Assembly: GCA_009823395.1 (NCBI GenBank)
Contig: CM020520.1
Span: forward strand, 3,200,501-3,264,500
Reading direction: 5' to 3'
Length of the DNA: 64,000 nt
DNA from: Thamnaconus septentrionalis
Lineage: Eukaryota > Chordata > Actinopteri > Tetraodontiformes > Monacanthidae
Within the stretch, counting starts at the first letter, position 1. Every line of letters starts with the position of its first letter. Made by a program: the position numbers and the translations under genes. The notes under the pieces were generated by a model. The model worked only from the letters and a program-made list of their open reading frames with translations. It ran no database searches and was not told the origin of the DNA. Positions 1 through 26,925 of the stretch are shown one piece after another.

Positions 1-499
1 ACAGCCGACCAACAACAACAGCCCCCCAACCCCCCTGCCACTTCTCCTCCCCTCCCCCACGGTGGCGTTCCTCCAAAAAGATCCTTTTCCCCTCTACAAC
101 TTAAATCCCTTGATATCTGTGAAGGATTTTGCAGATTCGCTAATTGGCGGAAGGACTGTTTCCAAGTCCTGCGTAATTTGGGTTGACGCCCATAAGAGAA
201 GGCGGCCGTGTAAAATCTTCTCACTGTTGACTGACGAAGGCAACAGCTGATTAGTGCCATAAAAAGCAACTTTATCAACATTAAATGCTGTTAAACACCT
301 TTAAATGCTCTCTTCTAAACCAAATACAGACTCACTTCCTGTTTCTCTGATATATTTTCCTTCCTTCCCCAACAGAATCACATCGCCTTCGCTGAGGTCA
401 CATGACGTGGAGTCGGCCGTGTGGCAGACCCACTGGACGTCCACGCTCTTCACCGTCCAACCAAATTAGACAGAGGGCAATGCTTCTGACCAGTTTTGT

Positions 500-534
<35 letters not shown>

Positions 535-3500
535 TGGTCCACGGTATGTTGTTCTATGTTGTCTCTCTGTCCAACCCCCCTCCTGCCCCACCTCCCTCCC
601 CATGCCCTCTGTCCAACCCCCCCCTTCCCATGCCCTCTGTCACAGCTTCACTTACGTATATGAGAGAAAACAAAAGAAAATCCAGAAAAAAGAAAGAGGC
701 GTCACTCAGTCAGTCGGCAGCCTCTGCTCTCTTCACCTATGCACTTGCTCGAAATTCCTTCTCTGACTGCCTGATGTTGGCCTCTGCGAGGGGGAAACCC
801 TCCAGCAGAAATGTTGCACCATGAAAAAGAAGCTTGAAATTGAAAAAAAAATATATGCGATATATAAAATCCAAGAAAAGAACTGGATGCTGTCATCCCA
901 CCTCTGCCTCGAGGGGCAGATATTTTCATTTTGCCAACTTATTTTGCAAATCAACGTAAAAAAAAAAAAAAAAAAAAAAAAATCCTGACACTAGTGGCAG
1001 GCTGCTGTATAGCATTTAAACTGTAGAAACTGGCCCAAACAATCGTCAGGGGGGCGGGCAGATGTGAAAGTTTGCAAACTTCCACATTTAAAACTTTGAT
1101 GTTAGCACTAAACTTTTGTTTTGCACTCTCTTACAATCTGACTTCATAGTCATAGGATCATTTATGTCCTCAGAGGACGTAAAGAAGCTCGTCCAAACTT
1201 GATCAGGTCAAAGTTCGTGCGTGCAAATCCGCAACTGAGTCGTTTCCTCCTCTTTTTCTCAGAGAAACAAATGAATATATTATTCATATCCCAAAAAAAT
1301 CAATCATGGACACACGGAGAGGAGAGGGGCCGTCTTCACGCTGGGGTCTGGGGGGGAGGCGGCCTCTGCGGTTATATATCACAGCCAATCAGGGCACAAG
1401 CATCTCTGATCATCATCTTGGTTTCAGTGCATCAACATGGAGACAATGAAAAACTGGTTTCAGTTCATGTTTATATGTACAAAAGCATTTTTTATGCCTC
1501 AATAGAGACATAACGCTGTTTCTTTTGAATATACGTTTAATATTTGTAGTTCTAGTTAATTAAAACAGTCACATGTTTATTATGGCCTGGTCCTTGGTGT
1601 CATAAATGGCTTAATCTTGCATTAATCGATATTTATGTGCAAGCCACAGCCTGTTCTTCCCTCGACTGTTGTTGTTCTTTGTTCCTTTTTTGATGAAAAG
1701 CATTTCCATGACACACATTTTGGAATATTATTGGATCGTCAGTGTAAAATATTTGACTGAGTTAGTTAGTTAGCTAGTTAATAATCAACTGCAAAAATAA
1801 TCAAACTGGCAACCAGACAGCAGAGTGCAGATGCAATCAAATCCAGTCTGCGTGATTCTATGTCCCCTAGTGGTCAATAAAAAGATAATTTAGCTTTAAA
1901 ATGTTTGGTGATGGATTAATTTTTCTGTTTTCCGAGCAGTTGAAGCGAGTGGCAACATGGACAACGACTAACATGATGCAACTCACGCAGTGCCGGTGCG
2001 TCTTTCAGCTGCAAACATGGAAACTAAAATGCTTTTCATTAGTTTCTTCCACTTCCGCTGCTGCACCGAGTCCACCCGACCATGAGCTTTTGTATTTAAC
2101 CAGCAGGGGGAGGACGGCGGGGACACGGTGAGGTGCACTTCTTCAAATGTCTATTTTTGTAACGGTTGTACGGTATGGCGCTGGCGAGAGGACTGGAGGT
2201 GGGAAGGTGCAAAAGCAGAATGGCACTACGGACGAAAAGATAAAAAGCATCAGTCCGTCTCAAACTCCTCTTATAGCAAAACACAACCACTGAGACAAAT
2301 GACTCGCATTGCTGCTGCTTAAAAACACAGATCAAAAAAGTTCAGGAATCAGCCCATAAAATAGAAAAAAAACTGAGATATTTAAAAGAGAATATAAATA
2401 TAACTATATATGTATACATCACAAAGAATATATTACTGCTGTATTGCTGTCTATTTTTACTATGACTGTGCACTGTGTGGCTGTTCATAATTAATGGCTC
2501 TTCTATTCCACGGAACTGTTATTGCTCCTCGATGTCGGTCGACTCTGAAGAGATCGTTTGATTTCACCGTTTTATACCTTTTTAGTGGATTCGTGACCAA
2601 CGTTACTCGCGTTGAGATGACATCATACTGCTTCCCACAAATGGATCTTGGCCCCTATGACTCTGTGGCCCTTTCCCTCTGGGTAAACGTTGCACATCCC
2701 ATCTCTGTTTTAAGTAGTAATTTGTTTTTTCTTCAACAAATGTATCTTCTTTTTTAACTTGAGTTTCAATTGTGACCTTTTACACTGTACAAAATCTAAA
2801 GCCTTTTAATAAAAAATAAATGAATGAAGAGAAAACTGGTCCGTCTCTAAACATTGCCTGATTGTCATAATTTCTTCCTCCAAAATAGACGTATACTAAT
2901 TAGCCATAGCATGCGTGAACAGCAGAGACAGAGCTCGGTGGCGTGCTCTCAGAATAGAGGTGCGAGTGCAAAGCCTCCAGGTCACAACACCATGGCTATC
3001 TTAGTGCAGTTTTTTCTCTTTTTTTCAACAGTAATCAGTTTTGTTTAGCGCCGGCGCCTCAGCCGGGGTTCAGTGTGAAACTCATTATCATCTGGTAGAA
3101 GGAGATCAGAGGCTCGCAGAGAGGAGAGAGATAAAAGGAAAGTCTCCATGTATAGAAAGTGTGAAGGGAAGAACTTTAATCTGCTCCTGACACCCATCTG
3201 TGGGTGTGAGCGCCGCTCCGCTGCTGCCGCTAACACAGGGAGTCTCGCTGCATATCTGACAGAACATCAGACAGAGCGGGAAGTTCTAGAACAGGAAGTT
3301 CTGACACGACGACCCAAACGACCTTCCAGACTGAGCACGAAGTGAGCACGAAGCTCCACCACTGCATCACGACTAGGAACGAGAACTTGCGGTGATGCTG
3401 AAATATGAAATCTGCTCTTCAAGGCAACATTTTTAAGATGACAACTTCACCGATGAACAATTCCTTGCCGCTGAAGCGTTCTTCTCCAAGTGATCGGCAT

Positions 3501-3756
3501 GAATACAACTCCTCCGTAGCTGCAGCTAAAAACAACCTGATGGATGACGGCCTCTGTCTGCTGTCTGACACTGAGGCTCCTCCCACTGACGTGTGGCGAG
3601 CTGAAGGAGGGAAAACAACCAAAAAATGAAAAAGAAAAACCAACAAGAGAGGACCAGCGGGTGCTGTCCGCGGTGCTGAAACAACTCAGACTCAAATCAG
3701 AGAATCGGCAGCAGGCAGCAGATGGGAAAATGGCACATCGGTATATCAAGGTGCAG

Positions 3757-3803
<47 letters not shown>

Positions 3804-6769
3804 GGTGGCCTGGAGGTGACGGCAGCCGTGTGTGTCAGACACCTCTCTGCCAAGTGGGGACGGGACTGTGTTGTCCTGCGAGGTGAGGACACATTAATGT
3901 CACTTAGGCAGTGTTGTTCCGCTCCGTCCTGTCCAGGCTGGAGGACGACGCACTAACACGCCCAGACAGACGGAGAGCAAACATCATCTTGGTGTCTGCC
4001 GGCCTGCCGCTGCAGGAGCAGAGGTGGCACCTTGCGTGGCAGCCGGGGGAGATGGGGGGGAGTGAGGTGGAGGGAGGGGTGAGTTTACTCAGGGGGATTG
4101 TTTCGCCTTTTGACGCTCTTTGACGAGGACCAAAGAGATAAAGATCTTTAGTTGAAACTCACAACTGGGCGCTAAATCAACCTCCACCTCCATTACTCGG
4201 CCATAAAGCATTTAAAATGACACACCTCTGCTTTCTTTGTTTTTCATTTGAAAATGGACATTTACTGAGTTTCCAAAGACGAGGGTGGAAGACAAAGACA
4301 CGCGGCGTCCAATAAACTGCTTCAATTCACGAGAGGCCGGCTTTCATACATCACAAAGCGCTGTGCAAGCATCAGAGTGACAGGCTGAACTTTCACACCA
4401 GCCTGAAGTTTAAGAGGAGGTAAAACTTCTGAGCGCACAAACTGTCTCATTCAAACCTCCCTCTAATCGCGTACATGAATAAAACCAGCCGACCAAAACC
4501 AGGCTGTGGAAACGGGAGGCTGCTAAAACATTTGCCAAGACGAGCTGGTAATTTAGCTCCCGTGGCTCCCAGCCACCGACAGGTTCGTTTCCCCCTAGCC
4601 CATTTCCTCCCTCGGAATGAGGAGAGCCGTTGTAACGGTGGGAAATGTGCCGCGCAGGCACTTCCAGCCGATTGGAAGTGGAGTTTCAGAGGCGTGCGGC
4701 GCTGCGAAGCTCGCCTCCTCGCCATCGCATTAACTCTGCTGACTGACACTCGCCCCCTTCGGGAGACGTCTGTAATGCTCTTGTTCAGTTCCCAAGATTG
4801 GCAGAGGATTAATGTTGTGATCAAAACACGGCCGTGAGTTTACATCCGTTTACACGCACACACTCACTGGTGTCAAATGACAGCCACTCAGTTGGTTCAA
4901 TCAGCTGCCCTGCTCTGATGACCAGCTGGGTCAGTGGGAGACAATAAACCATCCCAGCCTGTTCTTCTAAAGGCAGATTTTGTCTTTAGATTGAAATAAA
5001 TGTATTTTAATTTATATCAGCAAGTTCAAAGTCATCTTCCAGTTGCCAGATAAAGAACATGTTCAGTTTTATTAATGTCCATCCCCGTCGGAGGCCCTCA
5101 GCTGTCAAGCATCATTAAAATTGATAAGTCCTTCTATCCAGCCGCTCATCCACATTCACAGGGAAGCTTCAGCGGCGCTGCGAGCCCTGTGGCTGATGAG
5201 TCACTGCGCTGCAACAACACCACCGCTGTATATCGATCTCAGCAGACGGCTGGCGGACGACTCGCAACTACCCGCACGACGCCCATCCCCAAACAGGCAG
5301 CACCTCCGGACGCAGGGCGGTTCGGATTGTCTATCTGCCACCGAGAAAAGAAAAGAGAGAAAAAGCTGATTGAAGAGACAGCGGTGGATTTCCTGAGTGT
5401 TTGACTGGGACTCAGTGACGAGGTGGAAACAGGACACTAAGACGCCGGAGCGGCAGGCCTGCACAGCGTCAGCGGCCGGCCGGCCAGCCGCGGTCATTAA
5501 GTCGCATTATGTCACGCTGACTGCGAGTCTGGCTCTGCGTGGCCCCCGCGGGGCTCACTGTGTGGGACGAGATGCTCACATGATGTCGGGGACGGAAATA
5601 GCCGACGAGGGCATCAGCAGCGTTTTTGGTTGGAAGCGACGTTGCAGAAACGTGGGGTGATTCATTTTTTAAAAGGAGATTTTCTATCATCAGGGAAAAA
5701 AAAACCCAAAACAAGATGAGATGTCGGCCGAGGGATGTTGAGCACATGAATTTAGGCAGGCAGGCAGGCAGGCAGGAGGGGGAGGACTGGGGAGTGTTGT
5801 CTCGCAGCTCTCAGAGCGTAATAACAAGATCGCAGTATGAATGTTTCATTTACGCCGTCTTTGATACTTTAGGTTTAAAGATTCATTGAACGAGATCAGC
5901 ACGTGTAGGATGAGAATAAATATTTGATAAGTATTAATGGATAAGGAGGGCACTGCAGCGCGAGAGTCAGCAGTCGCAGGAACAAACAGGCAAAAAGACA
6001 CAAAACACAGAGACAGAAAACTGAGAGGAGCAGCGAGAACAAACCCCGAAAAATGTGGAGCACTGCAACGCGGAGAGAAAGACAGAAGCAACAATGTCCT
6101 TACACTAGACTGGGTTGGCTGAACCAGGGTCAGGTGCAACACATCAGGGTCATCCAGGAAGAGGAAGTAATAGGGAAAGAAGAGGCCGTCACAATAAAAC
6201 AGAAAATGCAGAAGAGAGAGGTTCCCTGTTCTCAGTCAAGCAGCCTCACATGATTAATTGTGCATTAATAAATAATTAAAAACAAAACAAAACGTGGCAA
6301 CCTTCCAGAAAACAGCCCGCTTTAGCCCTCTGTTCACAGCCAGCCCCCCTGCTGTGACCCATGCCTGGTTGGCTGCTGTGGGATTCAGCTGAGTGTTCAG
6401 TAAAACACAGAGTTTCCTCTGGCAGCAGGCAAGCAGATCATCACCGCCGCTGTGAGATCAGCTTGGAAACAAGGCCCAAAATCTAACCACGGTTTAGTGC
6501 TGACAGGATCACGGCACTGTGAGGTTTAGCACGAGGAGAAAAACAACAATGAAACAAAACAAAACAATTATCCATGGCCAGATTTAATGCAGGAGGGAAT
6601 TCATAATGAAGGCTGTGTGATGGTGGAGAAGATGTAGAAGGATGAAGCTCGTCACCGAGAAGCAACAAAGATCCTGATTGTCACATTCCAGAACGCCGCT
6701 GCTCCTTATTGGCGAGCGTGGGAGAAGAAGTGGGGCAAGCATGGTTGAATACATTAATCATGTGAGCAT

Positions 6770-6803
<34 letters not shown>

Positions 6804-7823
6804 ACGAGCTGGCTCTGCCTGCTGCCTGCTGGGGATCTGGAGGCTCCTCTCCGCTGGCCCACTTGGAGCTCCTCCACCGCACTCGGCTCCTCATCCTCAT
6901 GCAGCACCAGGAAACTTTGGCTCCGCTTCACTCTGTGCTTTCGTTTTACACACGTGCACTTGGTGAATTATGAATTCCTCCTCCACCTGGGGGAACCTCC
7001 ATTAGTCCAGAACCTCTGCCCTGGAGCTCGGAGAAATGAGGCGGCGGTGAGACGCAGCAGATGTGTTGTGTTTGAAGAGGGGCGAGTCCATTGATTATTC
7101 ATCGAGTGGTTGTGTGCAGTGGGAGATACTCGCTGGCAAGTGGGAATTAGTACCACAAACCAGTCTTCAATAGGAAAACGCTGACGGTTCTGATGTTCCA
7201 AATGTGACAGTATTGTGAGTTGATCTGGACCAGGACTGAGGTGAGACTAAACATCTCTGCAAGTGGCTCCGCTGGTGGTGGAGAACAGTGACTGGGATAA
7301 GATCAATCCAGCCGCCGCTTTCCAAACATTCTCCGCAGAGATCCAACTGATTCAGGGAACAGCAGGTTGCATTTTAGCTTTTGACTGAGGTCCAATTCCA
7401 AAAGCTTGAGCCTCTTGCAAAAAAAGTTCACAGGTCCAAATTTTCTTGTTTTATCCTCAAATGCAACATCAACTAGCAGCAATGCATCAATGTCCCTTTG
7501 CATTTCTAGTCACGTCCGTCCCGTCCCACAGCCACACACAGAGTCCGACGGCTCAGAGGTGTTGGTGCGGAGTTGCATCAGGCGGCCGAGAGCAGAAACA
7601 GTCAGCCAGTCGAGTCAACTCGTGATGAGTTCAGCCGCAGTGACGCGACGTGAGGTTGAAAAGAAATGAGGATGTTTTGTATGGCAGCTGTGGGGCTCGC
7701 CTGCAGCTGCCTGCACACGACAGCGACTGATGACGTCTGTCATCTCGGTGGCAGCGACTCTTCTGAAAAGTGGGTTTTCATTTGCCGACACTGTTCAGAT
7801 TTCTCGTCTCCATGCAAACACCA
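1..7823. other. Intergenic, distal to the snx7 3' end
   Basis: No exon recognised on either strand. Contents: (GT)16 at 502-533, poly(A) 958-982, (CAG)13 at 3761-3800, a (CAGG)5 run at 5755-5774, (CA)n 6771-6799, and otherwise unique sequence. The CAG tract at 3761 gives polyQ/polyA/polyS frames but no supported gene. Confidence 0.6.
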
Positions 7824-8022
7824 GTAGCTGCGTTTCGATGACAGTTTTTCGCAAAATAAAAGCAATATTTTAAAAACCCGTCTGAAAAACCACCTCATGA
7901 CAGCGCCAAAACCTTTTAGCCATATTTCAGAGGTTTTTCCAAGATTAGCTGTTTCTATCACCAGTTTTTTATTGCCATATTTAGGTTTTGCGCAATTCTA
8001 GGGGTCATGGAAACGCAGCTAC
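7824..8022. mobile_element. Short MITE of the same GCTGCGTTTC family
   Basis: 199 bp with near-perfect 19-bp inverted ends: GTAGCTGCGTTTCGATGAC at 7824-7842 and GTCATGGAAACGCAGCTAC at 8004-8022. The subterminal text (TTTTTCGCAAAATAAAAGC) and AAACCACCTCATGA/ATATGGCTAAAAGG segments are shared with the copy in snx7 intron 4. Non-coding. Confidence 0.65.
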
Positions 8023-8824
8023 AGTGATTGTCCCACCGTCCTCCTCGTCCTCCTTCCTCTCCTGCTTTGACTTGCATGCCCCTGATGAAAAGGGCTCCAA
8101 TCCCTACATCAAGGACGTCCTTTCTTTAAAGAAACTCTTTTCATTTTTAATGTTCTTGAGTGTTGTACGAACCTACTTAGTAGCCGCCCCTGTTCGGCGG
8201 CTCCGTCCTCCTCAGGAGAGCAAGAGACAGGAGAAGTCCTTTAGTACCGTCGTTTATTTTCTACGTGAGTGCGTTTGTGTGTATTTAGCTCTGTCATTCA
8301 TTATTTATTGTATGACTATTCAAACAATAGAAATACATAATTAGAAATATGCGCATTTGCTAAATAAAAATGTTTGCAACCAACGCATTGCCATGACTGT
8401 TTTCTTCATTGTGAGAAACAACTGCTCTGCGCTTGGAAAGTGATTAGCATGAACTCAGGCAGTGTTTATGCAAAGGCTCCGCCAGCTCTCACTTCCACCC
8501 CGGAGAAATCCTTGTTTGCCTTCCAAAACTGTTTTATGTTGCTCTTTCATGAAGGCAGATCCGTCCTCATGAAAGAGCAATAATGCCTCCACTTGTGGCC
8601 GCTGCGCTGAGGATTAGCGCCTCCCTCCTTCCCTCTCGCTCGCACAACTTGGCTCACCGGGGGAGAAAAGCCATGAGAACGTGAGCGTTGTGTACGGAGG
8701 AGCCGGAATGCCAGAGAAGTGACTTTGAACTGGAATACCTCCGAGAGACATTTAACGCCTCTCTCCTCGTCCCCGACGCTGCTTTCATGCTGAGAAACAA
8801 GACGCCATAACCGCACGTTCTAGT
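8023..8824. other. Intergenic between MITE and snx7 3' UTR
   Basis: Unique sequence. The only structured item is a hairpin at 8539-8580 (TTGCTCTTTCATGA against TCATGAAAGAGCAA). Confidence 0.5.
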
Positions 8825-9738
8825 GTTCAGATCCACCTTTATTACTTTATGACAAGGTCTCGAAAAATATTGGTTTTCATGTAGTTTTTATTACATTCGA
8901 TAAAGCAGAGTGAGAAGAAAAAGGAAAAGGGGTTTAAGACATAAAACATATCAGCTTGATAAAAAAAAAATCAAGTTACAAAGACGCTGTGGCACATTTT
9001 CATCATCACGCCTGTAAACATGAATCTTGAGAATCTTTAGAAGCACCCGTTTAAAGCTAGAAACACCCCAGGCTAGTTTATTAAGGCATTATTATTACAG
9101 TTATTAATTCCATTTCCTCAATTGCTGACAACCTTTCATGGGATTTTGGCCATGAACAATCAGAAGGTTACGCTTTTTAAGTAATGTGATTCAACTGAAA
9201 TATTTTTTGCTGTGCACTCTTGACATTAATGGTAAGATACATAAAAACAAGTTATAGAATTAGAACTTCCTGTCAGTCAAACAGCGCCACCTGGACAAAT
9301 CAAGGCGGCTGGACAAATATTATTTGCACTCAAGAGTTTTGGTAAAAAAAATGTTTTTCTTCCCCCTGAATGAACTTTGGCTGCTGTGTTTTTGTTGTTT
9401 TGTGTGTATCCGCTCGTTAAGTTTAAAGCTTTCAAGGACGCTGTCAAACACAGGACAATCACATGACTTCTTTTGACTGATCAGCAGTTGTAGAAGCAGG
9501 AGGAGAGAGGCAGACAGAAAGCTCAGTGGACAGTTGAGGCCCAGAAGTGTGATTTTGAGCAGCGGGGATGAGAGGGATCTCAGTCAAAGGGCGGTGTGAG
9601 TGAGGCAGCGTCGCGCTTGTTTTGGTCGCACGGAAACGTTGGTTTGCACCAGCGGTCACAGGTTCAGTCCGCTCAAGTCTTCAGTCCAGCTGCGTTCACA
9701 CAACCGGCGGCCTGCGGGAGGCGCTGGCCGCAGCCGTT
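8825..9738 (-). other. snx7: Probable snx7 3' UTR with candidate poly(A) signals
   Basis: This is unique AT-rich sequence after the stop. The canonical AATAAA occurs on the minus strand at 9082-9077, 8892-8887 and 8843-8838. Which is used cannot be told from sequence alone, so the end coordinate is a guess placed just past the last signal. Confidence 0.45.
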
Positions 9739-22152
<12,414 letters not shown>

Positions 22153-22320
22153 GGCTCCGAGTCAGGCGACTTTCCCAAAGAAGTGCTGCGCTCATCAGAC
22201 GGGACCCCGGGAGGCGAACTTCAACCGCAAAACTTCGGAGCAACGCGACACGGTCGGGAGAAAGTTAGCTAGTGCAAAGTAGCACTTCCGGTGGAGGCCT
22301 TTCCAAAATAGAATTCGCCC
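22153..22320 (-). promoter_or_regulatory. snx7: snx7 5' UTR and core promoter
   Basis: The sequence directly above the ATG is CpG-containing, has no TATA box, and carries an ETS/GABPA-type site (CCGGAAGTG on the minus strand, 22291-22283) about 135 bp from the start codon. This fits a housekeeping promoter. The transcription start itself is inferred. Confidence 0.5.
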
Positions 22321-23524
22321 GGGACTTACTAAATCTTCTGATTATGAAGGATTTTATTTCTTTATTTCTTTATTTCACGGATAGTCCCTGGAGATGTCCC
22401 ACTTCATTTTTAGGGGTTCCATACAAATAAAGACAAACAATGCAAAAATAAAAACAAATTGTGAATGTAAACATTGTCCACAATTTGTCGGAACAAGGAC
22501 ACACACACACTTAAACAATTATCCCCAAAGCCGCCTCTACTCCCCCCTAAACATACACATACAATTACACAGCACATAAGTCCTGTAGAGTACATGAGCA
22601 AAGGAGTATGAGAAGTCCTAAAGAAAAAACAAACAAACAATAGTGAGAAAGACGTCTGGAAACAAGAGCAGGATGTCCGAAGTTGTGTAATTATGGATGA
22701 TTTGAAGATATGAAGAGAAGTAATGGACCGAAATAATTTGAAGAGTACAACGTATTGACGAGAAGTACAGGTTATCTTATCGCCATAATTATTATTTGTA
22801 GAAACAAGTCGCAGAATTCCATAGCAGTTCATACATTCCAGTTTGGACCATGGCGAGAGCAGCCGCAGGAGGCCTCTGGGAAGACGAGACGATTGGACGA
22901 AACAACTGAAAATAAAAACGCAATTGACTTCCGGTCTGTCTTGGCATACAATTAACTCTTGACGCTCAAGTGTTGAGCGCGCAGATGCGGAAGATCGGAG
23001 CGGAATAGCAAAAAAAAAAAAAAAAAAAAAAATCACGGCTTCACCATTCAGTTCAGAGGCGTGTGCACACACGCTCGCGCGCGCGCACACATACACACAG
23101 AGAGTGAGAGAGAGAGGAGAGAGCCGTGACTAAAACAAATAAAAAAACCTTGTGACGTCATTTATGAGAGGAACAACTCCTCGACGTAGATGAAGCATAT
23201 GTACATTACTGTGTCACACACTCAAAACAGCAACAAGTCTAAACACTGAACCAATATGGTCTATTGATTCATTTTTAATTCCATTAAAAGCCCATTTATT
23301 TTGAGAAATTGCACCGGTGGAATGTAAATATTTTAGACCTAATGAAATTTCTTACATTGTATATATCTAAAATCAGGCCAAAGAGATGTCGGCCAATCAG
23401 GACACTAGAAGCTGCATGCGTGAAGGCGGAAGCGTGACAAACACTTGCAGCGGTGAAGTCACAGCGCTGCTTTTGTTTTCTCTCAAGTCCAGAGCCGGGT
23501 TCTCAGTGCTGGACAGCTCGCGGT

Positions 23525-23560
<36 letters not shown>

Positions 23561-23732
23561 CTGCATGGAAGGCTCATTTGCATAATGAAATCATAATGTG
23601 AAAGGCAGTGAGGCTGCGCTGGCCTGCTGCAGCGCCACCAGCTGACTGAGCAGCCGCCAAAAGATGTCACTGTTGCACAAGCCAGGCTCATGTGTCTCAT
23701 CCCAATATGTTCCCCAGAGCAGTGTATGGTGG

Positions 23733-23733
<1 letters not shown>

Positions 23734-23788
<55 letters not shown>
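23734..23788. repeat. (CA)n microsatellite, 27 units
   Basis: Perfect CA run, intergenic. Confidence 0.97.
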
Positions 23789-23790
<2 letters not shown>

Positions 23791-24430
23791 CAGGCTACGT
23801 TTCCCACAAGCGCTGCCTGGTGCATCATTCCTTCACTGCTTCTCTGACGAGGAAGAAAAGACATTTTTCCATGGAAAGCGAGACTTTGCTGCGTGAGCCA
23901 CTATTTTCTCTCGGAGAAAAGAATAAAAGGATCCATTATTTCCCCTTTATCTATTCTTAAAGCAACGCTGCGCAGGTCAATTGCACATGGCAACTTGTAG
24001 GAGGACCCAGAGTATTTTCTGAACACCCCCCCTCCCCTGCTTTATTGTATAATTTAAAAAAGAAGAAAGCGATCAATAAGTGTAGTGGGGAAAAAGGGAG
24101 TGGGGAAGCTAATAACGCAACCGCTAACAGTATGCACAATGCATTTTCAATTGCGCGCCAACGGCTCACAGCGTATTTTTCTCGTCAATATGTGTTTTGA
24201 ATGGAGATTTTTGTTGAACTTCAAAAGACACAGAAATCCATACACACGCGTGATTATGGAAGCTTGGTGCATCCAACTTCCTGTTGATAAGCGCATTCAG
24301 AGTGCGCTGCAGGTGTTGGCTCCGCCCTGTGACACTGCTGTGTTGTGTTTTTAGAAGGGAGTAATATAAAACGCAACATTTTAGCGGGAGTTGGCAAACA
24401 AAGGGTTAAATATACTATGTTTTGGTGATT

Positions 24431-24474
<44 letters not shown>

Positions 24475-25980
24475 TCCCCAGCAGCGGGCTCCAGCCTCCA
24501 TCGACCTGCTCCCAGCCGAGCCAAGCTGTGGATGATCAAGTTGTGACGCATCAAATCCCCAAACCGACTGTCAAATTGTGCGTTTTCCCTGAGGGTCGAT
24601 GCTGTTTTACTCCCCCTCCTCCCCCTCCTCCCGCTCCTCCCCCTCCCTGTACCTCCCCCGTGCCAATGTGTCATCACGGCGCCCGCTCAAACGTAACCAA
24701 TTATTCCTAATGGACAGCAGATAATCAATAGGCATCGATCGGCGCTCTGCATCCTACAGTAACAAGAGTCTCCGGGTCAGGACCGCCACACACTGGGCGC
24801 CGCCATGCACTCGCAGGACCCACATAATTACCTATTCAAGTGCACCGCGGGATACGGGTTCCTTTTATAATTTTTTTTTCTTTTTTTCCGTCCCATCCAC
24901 TCCCCTGTATTTTTTTGCGCAGCGCCGGTGGCATTACAAACAACATGTCACTCCACTTTTGGCATTTTTGCAATTCAAAACGGCGCCTGAGCGGAATACT
25001 GAGGAGCTCAGAGAGGCGTTCCAGCCAGCAGCATTAACATACAGGAAGCCATTATCACATCTGGCCTTTGCATGCAACTAGGAGGCTGCTGCTGCTGCTG
25101 CTGCTGCTGCTCTTCTATGTATGTATGTATGTGTGCGTGCGCGCGTTTCATTATGCCTTCCCCCTAATTGTATTTATGCATGGATTTGCGCGCACGTGCA
25201 AAGAGCGAGAGAGAGGAAACACACATTGGCTCACTTTGTGTTTCACACGTGCAGTCGCGTGAAGCAGCATGTTTGTATATGGCGTGAGGCTGGATGCACA
25301 AGAGTGTGTGTTTGAGTGCAAATTGCACGTGTGTGTGCCGTCCCGCACCTTTCAGATTAGAGGCCTCTGTAATGGTTCTACAAAGGTCAGGGCTTTTCCA
25401 GCGGTTGGGATGTAGCGGCAAGACTGTGTTTAAAGGTCACCACGCCACACCACTGCATTATCTCCCTGCCATTTCATACCAGTTTGTCTGTCTGATTGAT
25501 TTTTTTGTCTTCTCCCTTTTTTCTTTTTTCTTAAATAAAGCTTCATCTCATCCAAAGAGCTCGGCGTCGCTGCTGTCCCGCCGCCTCTGCGGGCCCGGCA
25601 GCGATTTGCAAGGTTTTGACGGAAATGAGACGCCCGGGCGAAGGCGACGGACGGCCACCGGCTGAGCGGGTGTAGAAATCAAACGCCACAGCCGGCCGGC
25701 GTTAACAGCAGAGCGGTAAAAAAGGGAAAGGGCATCCGTGACAGGGCGCGGTCTGGAAATGGGAAGAATTTAGGACCTTCAAAGGATTGCTGTGAGCCGA
25801 CTGGTCATGTGACAGGAGCGAGGACCAATGCGGTCATTCGCACTTCTCTTTGACTTTATTTCAAACTGCATGAGGGACACGACGAGCCATCCCACCCACC
25901 TGTTTTAAAATAATGTGTCAAACCCAAACGCACGGTGGCCTCACGGCGCTGGTAATGAAGGCTGACCTGGACACTGTGCA

Positions 25981-26015
<35 letters not shown>

Positions 26016-26469
26016 AGACATCCCTCCAACGCCTCGCACTGCATTTAGGCCCCATTGTAGCCGTCTGCCTTTTTTAAAATGCTATGGCATTTGCGGCTGC
26101 ATTATCATTATGTGGGCATGTCGGCACAGCGCGAGAAACAATGGGCTTCGTTAGGGAGGGAGAGACGTATGAATGTGCAAAGAAAACAAAATCAAAAAAA
26201 AAGAAAGAAAAAAAAAGGTGCCTCCACCCCTTCAGCAGAAAAGCCCCTCTGGCCTCCGTGCGCTCCTAATTAGAAGGCAAAGCTTTTTGACGGTAAATTG
26301 ATTTTTAATTGTTCAGTCCCCGCATTCATCCAGGTGGCCAAGTTCCCCCCATTTAATCTCCCTCTGTTTGTCTCTCCCTTTAAGTGGAACGTGTTCGCTG
26401 CCGCCTGCCACGGTTAGCAGCAATTTCCCGAACAAGAGCAATTCATTTGGCATTAGACAGAGACACAGC

Positions 26470-26493
26470 GAGAGAGAGAGAGAGAGAGAGAGA

Positions 26494-26543
<50 letters not shown>

Positions 26544-26572
26544 GAGAGGAAGAGAGAGAGAGGGAGGCAGGG
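26470..26572. repeat. (GA)n tract, interrupted
   Basis: Purine-only GA-rich run with AAGGAG and GGGGAG interruptions. Confidence 0.95.
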
Positions 26573-26925
26573 AGGGCCGACAAACACCAGAGTTGTGCCC
26601 ATAATTGTGAGTAATGCTTTTTACTTTCTCCATCCTGGATGTGCTGCAAAAGGAAACAGCGTCCGTGGACGTTTTGCTCCGACCAGGTTTTTCTCCCTGC
26701 TTCTGTTTCTTCTGAGTGAGGAGCCACTAAGGTTCCCTGATAACCCATGGATCCTCCTGAATGGTGCGCTGCAAGGCGGCCGTGCACAGATCCCCAAGCT
26801 GCATCAGTTTCTTGACAGACGGAGCGACAGCAAAGGATCTGTTTTGTCAATAAAGGTCAACGTATTATAGAGTTGTACACATAGAAAGACTCTCCAGCTC
26901 GGCAGTAGCCCTCAGTGTGTGTTCA

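Noticed and set aside
3447..3842. 131-aa and 91-aa frames with polyAla/polyGln across a CAG repeat
   Set aside because: Frames on both strands depend on the (CAG)13 tract; no flanking similarity to a known protein and no splice context.
22410..23096. 228-aa frame on the minus strand above snx7
   Set aside because: Low-complexity F/S-rich translation that includes a poly(A) run; no recognisable domain and no link to snx7 exon 1.
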